Program-made: the position numbers and the translations under genes
Part shown: positions 5,533 to 8,153 of the stretch, piece by piece
Layout: each line of letters starts with the position of its first letter
Position numbering within the stretch: position 1 is the stretch's first letter
Notes under the pieces: generated by a model
What the model was told of the DNA's origin: nothing
What the model saw: the letters and a program-made list of their open reading frames with translations, nothing else
Database searches by the model: none
Origin: Lachnospiraceae bacterium
GTDB lineage: Bacteria > Bacillota_A > Clostridia > Lachnospirales > Lachnospiraceae
Length of the DNA stretch: 8,153 bases
Direction of reading: 5' to 3'
Assembly (NCBI GenBank): GCA_024684065.1
Contig: JAIKXO010000045.1
Coordinates: 1 to 8,153 of the forward strand

Positions 5533-6165
5533 ATGGTGAAAAATGTTGATGCAGCGCTTATTGACAGATTCGTTCCTCTGATACCCCGGGAATACATTGA
5601 TGAGGTTGAGAGCGGAGAGATGTTCTGTCTTGGCGCCCTTAAGGAGGATGGGGAAGATATGCTCCCGGTGGGCGTCCTTTTGTTTACTGTTGAGGAGGGT
5701 GTGACGAACGGGGCGGATCCGGCAACCATGATAGTGATGAACTGGCTGTATGTGGCAGAAGAGCACAGGACGGAAGGGTTTGCCAATGATATGATGGAGG
5801 CTCTTTCGGATGTTCTGGAGGACAGCGAGGCTGAGGGGATTCTGTGCGACGTGCCCTTTGACAGCGAATTTGATCTTTTGGAGGCGTTCCTTGTATCCTG
5901 GGGATTTCAGTTTGAGGTGGTCGATACCAATGAGATGATAATCTCAAAGGACGATTGCAGGAGACAGGGCAGCTCCAAATATACGGAGGAGGAATTAAGA
6001 ATCCTTGCAAATCCCGAAAAGCCTAAAGGACTGGTTTCAGTTCTTGACATCCCGCAGGAAACTTTTGAAGAGGCTGTACGTTCTGCAACTCCCTTTTCAC
6101 CTTTGTGTTGCTGCTATTCCATATACTACGCTTTATATAGGATAAAAATGTCATCAGGAACATAA
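5533..6165 (+). CDS. Truncated N-terminal GNAT-like product, C-terminus encoded by the insertion
   Basis: This is what the DNA now encodes from the original start: 210 residues, of which 1-185 are native and the last 25 come from the inserted element. The foreign tail is unlike the rest of the protein. It is Cys/Tyr-rich (LCCCYSIYYALY) and basic, whereas the native part is acidic. Translation stops at TAA 6163-6165 inside the element's right half. The first GNAT-like domain (about residues 20-140) is complete, so a partly active product is possible. The promoter at 5373-5401 and GGAGG at 5517-5521 appear intact. Confidence 0.6.
   Translation: MVKNVDAALIDRFVPLIPREYIDEVESGEMFCLGALKEDGEDMLPVGVLLFTVEEGVTNGADPATMIVMNWLYVAEEHRTEGFANDMMEALSDVLEDSEAEGILCDVPFDSEFDLLEAFLVSWGFQFEVVDTNEMIISKDDCRRQGSSKYTEEELRILANPEKPKGLVSVLDIPQETFEEAVRSATPFSPLCCCYSIYYALYRIKMSSGT
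6080..6088 (+). repeat. Left target-site duplication of the insertion
   Basis: TTCTGCAA (6081-6088) is repeated at 6180-6187 on the other side of the element. A preceding G also matches (6080 and 6179), so the flanking direct repeat is 8 or 9 bp depending on where the element's last base is placed. With 8 bp, the terminal inverted repeats are exactly symmetric. Confidence 0.8.
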
Positions 6166-6179
6166 TTGTGAAAAGGGAG
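6089..6179. mobile_element. 91-bp MITE-like element with terminal inverted repeats
   Basis: The ends CTCCCTTTTCAC (6089-6100) and GTGAAAAGGGAG (6168-6179) are perfect 12-bp inverted repeats. Continuing inward, arms 6089-6115 and 6153-6179 still match at 22 of 27 positions, the usual length for transposase-recognised ends. The 8-bp direct repeat TTCTGCAA immediately outside both ends is a target duplication. The 37-bp core carries no gene. This is the anatomy of a miniature inverted-repeat transposable element moved by a transposase encoded elsewhere. Duplications of 8-9 bp occur in several DDE families (for example IS256, ISL3, IS1595), and I cannot assign one. No second copy is present in the window. 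Confidence 0.82.
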
Positions 6180-6187
6180 TTCTGCAA
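6179..6187 (+). repeat. Right target-site duplication of the insertion
   Basis: TTCTGCAA at 6180-6187 (G at 6179 also matches 6080), the partner of 6080-6088. The distance between the two copies is 99 bp, a multiple of three. This is why precise loss of the element plus one duplication keeps the reading frame. Confidence 0.8.
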
Positions 6188-6192
6188 AGGAA

Positions 6193-6534
6193 ATGGAAAA
6201 AACCGGATTCTATGACCTGATCTCCGAAAACAGGGAGGACTATGCCGGAGATATGAGCTACGCGATCATGCATGGTGATGAGATATCTTCCCTCGTACTG
6301 GTCGAGAGGCTTCCGGATAATGACCTTCATATGGTCATGCTTACGGGGTTCAGCGCAGATGTTGCCAAAGAACTTTTAAAACTTATGCAGTATGTTGCGG
6401 TCTATTATTTTATAAATTATCCGGAGGATACTGATGTTCATCTGACGCTGGGAACGGAGAGGAGCATGAACCTTGCAAAGCATCTGTTCCCTGACGAGGA
6501 TCCTATACAGGTCAGGAGAGGCTTTTTTTACTAA
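6193..6534 (+). CDS. Severed C-terminal half of the GNAT-like gene
   Basis: An open stretch of 113 residues from an internal ATG, in the same frame as the truncated upstream half. It reads as the continuation of that protein (strands SYAIMHGD, SSLVLVERL, LHMVMLTGF, then a helix around KELLKLMQYVAVYYF) and ends FFY-TAA. It is unlikely to be a proper gene: AGGAA sits only two bases before the ATG, and the next purine-rich block, AAAAGGGAG in the element's right end, is 13 bases away. Low-level translation by re-initiation after the TAA at 6163 is possible. The TAA at 6532-6534 is followed after 21 bases by the hydrolase gene. Confidence 0.5.
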   Translation: MEKTGFYDLISENREDYAGDMSYAIMHGDEISSLVLVERLPDNDLHMVMLTGFSADVAKELLKLMQYVAVYYFINYPEDTDVHLTLGTERSMNLAKHLFPDEDPIQVRRGFFY

Positions 6535-6555
6535 AATGAACAGGAGATCCGTAAA

Positions 6556-8153
6556 ATGTGCGATAACGCAGAAGTAATGCAGCAAAAGAAAAAGTCTGCG
6601 GAATATGTTACAAGGAAGCAGGAAGAGAGGGTAAATCAAAACCGGTATACCGTACACAGACTTAATGCTCAGGATTACTATGAACAGGCAAGGCAGCTCA
6701 GTGACAACAGGCATAACTATCTCCGTAATCATGTACGAAGCGCGATCGTCGATAAACTCGGAGAGGAGCGTTATAAAGTCTTTGATGATCTGAAGATAAA
6801 AAAGGCAGGGGAAGAAGCGGAAGAAAATATAACACTTAACCATGCCACAGGCTCGAAATACGCTTTAAACGGAGAGGATGTCGTTGAGTTTAACATTGCC
6901 GGATCAGGCTTTCGGTATCCGCGCATGGAACATAAGGATATGACGGCCTGGGAGAATACCGACGAATTCAGGGAAGAGGATATCAAGGTCAGCTGGTATA
7001 ACAGGTTCAGGCCGTTTACCTGGCTTCCAAAGGTAAAAACGAAAAAACGCATTGAGCAGATCAACGCAAACCGTACCGAGATGAACAAAAAGATAGAGGA
7101 TATATACGGGGAGCGGGTTGATAAGGAGATAAAAGGAAAGAAGCTGGGACATCTCCGCAAAAAGGAAGGTACAAACGATAAGAACGCAACAAAGACAAGG
7201 TTTTATCTCAGAGGGCCAAACGCTGTCGATATCGGCAAGTATTCCGAGGATAATCTGGAGGAATATATATTAGAGCTTGGGAAATCATCGTTAACTCCCA
7301 GGCTTGATGAACTGGAGCGGCTTGACAATAACGCGATAAAGAACCAAAAACCCCTGCACGTCATGTTGCAGGGTCACAGCAGAGGCGGCGTCGCAGCTGC
7401 CCTTGGAGCGATGCGTTTAAAAAGGTGGATAGCCGACAATCATCCAAGACTTTTAAGTAAGGTAAAGTTTGATCTTATCCAGTACGATCCCGTTGCCGGA
7501 GGTATCGAAAATTACGGTAATAATGCAAAGGTAGACCATAACCCGGCAGACGAAAAGCTCTCAAAAAAAGATCCCAGATATATGTCTTTGGGGGAAGAGG
7601 CAAATACCACCGTCGTTTATTCCATGCATACTGATCATAAGGCGCTCTTCACGCCCCAGAATGTTCAGAATGCAAAGCGCATCATCCTGACAATGGCGGA
7701 TCACGGGGTGAACCTTAACCAGACCGATAAAAGCCAGAAAGACGGTACGAAACGTATCGCTTATCTTGCCGAAAAAGACGGGAAGGTAGAGGCTTTCCGG
7801 TCGTCGGGTTTAGGGGAGCTTGACGAGGGGGTATATATCTGCGACGACCAGAATAACCTTATCAGGTTAAAGAGCCTTGAGGAATATGACGCCATAGCGA
7901 AATCCCTTCTTAAAGGCGCTCATTTACAGGGAAGCCGGCACGAGGTGGTAAGGGATTCGGTCAAGTCATGGTTTGCGGGCCATGGAGAGCAGATCACCGA
8001 GGAAGATTTTAAACAGAATAAAAAGCAGTATTCCGTTAAAAAGGAGAAAAAGTCAAAAGAGCAGCCTTTTGTGGGAAGGCCCAAGACAATAGAAGAACTG
8101 GAAGCCGAGTCATACATACCTCCAAATGAGATGGATGCGGCTTTAAATGAAAA
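6556..8153 (+). CDS. Large alpha/beta-hydrolase (lipase-like) protein, 3'-partial
   Basis: The frame is open from ATG 6556 to the right edge: 532 codons with no stop, so the gene continues. AGGAGA at 6542-6547, eight bases before ATG, fixes the start. Residues about 1-240 are charged and largely helical, with no signal peptide or membrane segment. Then comes a typical strand-elbow-helix: LHVMLQGHS275RGGVAAALGAMRL, the G-x-S-x-G nucleophile elbow of alpha/beta hydrolases. The following strand FDLIQYD311PVAGG offers a catalytic Asp (D311, less likely D306). Histidines H358 and H361 in YSMHTDHKALF, and H383 in MADHGVN, are candidates for the third residue. The visible C-terminal part is Lys/Glu-rich. 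This arrangement resembles cytoplasmic or exported lipase/esterase-like proteins whose substrates are unknown. It is 21 bp from the interrupted GNAT-like gene and probably shares its transcript. Confidence 0.7.
   Translation, partial: MCDNAEVMQQKKKSAEYVTRKQEERVNQNRYTVHRLNAQDYYEQARQLSDNRHNYLRNHVRSAIVDKLGEERYKVFDDLKIKKAGEEAEENITLNHATGSKYALNGEDVVEFNIAGSGFRYPRMEHKDMTAWENTDEFREEDIKVSWYNRFRPFTWLPKVKTKKRIEQINANRTEMNKKIEDIYGERVDKEIKGKKLGHLRKKEGTNDKNATKTRFYLRGPNAVDIGKYSEDNLEEYILELGKSSLTPRLDELERLDNNAIKNQKPLHVMLQGHSRGGVAAALGAMRLKRWIADNHPRLLSKVKFDLIQYDPVAGGIENYGNNAKVDHNPADEKLSKKDPRYMSLGEEANTTVVYSMHTDHKALFTPQNVQNAKRIILTMADHGVNLNQTDKSQKDGTKRIAYLAEKDGKVEAFRSSGLGELDEGVYICDDQNNLIRLKSLEEYDAIAKSLLKGAHLQGSRHEVVRDSVKSWFAGHGEQITEEDFKQNKKQYSVKKEKKSKEQPFVGRPKTIEELEAESYIPPNEMDAALNE

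Larger units (their letters stand above)
5533..6534 (+). pseudogene. Tandem GNAT-like acetyltransferase gene disrupted by a 91-bp element
   Basis: Two open stretches in the same frame, 5533-6165 and 6193-6534, are separated by an inserted element at 6089-6179. Removing the element and one copy of its 8-bp duplication deletes 99 bp and rejoins codon 185 (Ala) to K-E-M-E-K, giving a continuous 300-residue protein. The first half resembles a GNAT N-acetyltransferase: strand WLYVAEEHR (71-79) with R79-T-E-G82-F-A84 matching the acetyl-CoA loop R/Q-x-x-G-x-G/A. The second half has a strand-and-helix pattern that could be a second, degenerate GNAT-like domain. GGAGG lies 11 bases before ATG 5533, slightly long. 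I infer the intact gene encoded a cytoplasmic acetyltransferase-like protein of unknown substrate; the present allele is probably inactive or makes only the N-terminal part. Confidence 0.75.

Noticed and set aside
6089..6179. Riboswitch, attenuator or terminator hairpin
   Set aside because: It lies inside a coding region, is bounded by an 8-bp direct repeat, and the sequence after its stem is not T-rich. An insertion explains all of this better.
6193..6534. Independent small gene with its own start
   Set aside because: It is in frame with the truncated gene upstream, lacks a well-spaced Shine-Dalgarno, and joins it perfectly once the element is removed, so it is best read as a severed half.
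6376..6843. Leftward hydrophobic open frame of 155 codons
   Set aside because: It is antisense to the end of the GNAT-like gene and the start of the hydrolase gene, whose codon pattern and ribosome site are convincing. Its hydrophobicity is a by-product of the opposite strand's charged residues.

Overview
The window looks like chromosomal DNA of a Gram-positive anaerobe of the Lachnospiraceae/Clostridia type. This is an inference from strong AGGAGG-like Shine-Dalgarno sites, mid-range GC, free use of AGG/AGA/ATA codons, a probable lipoprotein with an RsiV/PdaC-like domain, and membrane proteins with N-terminal zinc ribbons. There are no RNA genes, CRISPR arrays or complete insertion sequences.

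Layout. (1) 1-2043 (+) is the end of a large lipoprotein-like gene that enters from the left; its probable lipobox cysteine is the third visible codon. (2) 2044-2189 is a short gap between convergent genes, packed with four perfect or near-perfect hairpins from a dispersed palindromic repeat family. (3) 2190-4145 (-) is a tightly coupled three-gene operon of single-pass membrane proteins. The first two carry the same N-terminal CxxC-x10-CxxC zinc ribbon. (4) 4146-4430 is a divergent control region. It holds an operator-like dyad over a leftward extended -10 promoter, and a strong rightward TTGACA-17-TATACT promoter overlapped by a perfect 16-bp palindrome. (5) 4431-5323 (+) is a small HTH regulator translationally coupled to an Isf-like flavoprotein. 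(6) 5324-5532 carries a near-consensus promoter and a long leader containing another copy of the dispersed repeat. (7) 5533-6534 (+) is a tandem GNAT-like gene interrupted by a 91-bp MITE-like element. (8) 6556 to the right edge is a large alpha/beta-hydrolase-like gene with a GHSRGG nucleophile elbow, open to the end of the window.

The most striking observation is the miniature transposable element at 6089-6179. It has 12-bp perfect (about 27-bp imperfect) terminal inverted repeats and an 8-bp duplication of TTCTGCAA. Element plus one duplication is exactly 99 bp, and removing it in silico rejoins the two halves into one 300-residue reading frame. As it stands, the element supplies an in-frame TAA that truncates the protein.

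Working together: the HTH protein and flavoprotein form a small, probably self-regulated redox unit. The zinc-ribbon membrane operon is transcribed away from it under a separate operator. The interrupted acetyltransferase-like gene and the hydrolase lie 21 bp apart on one strand and were probably co-transcribed. The functional links among these units are inferred from position only.
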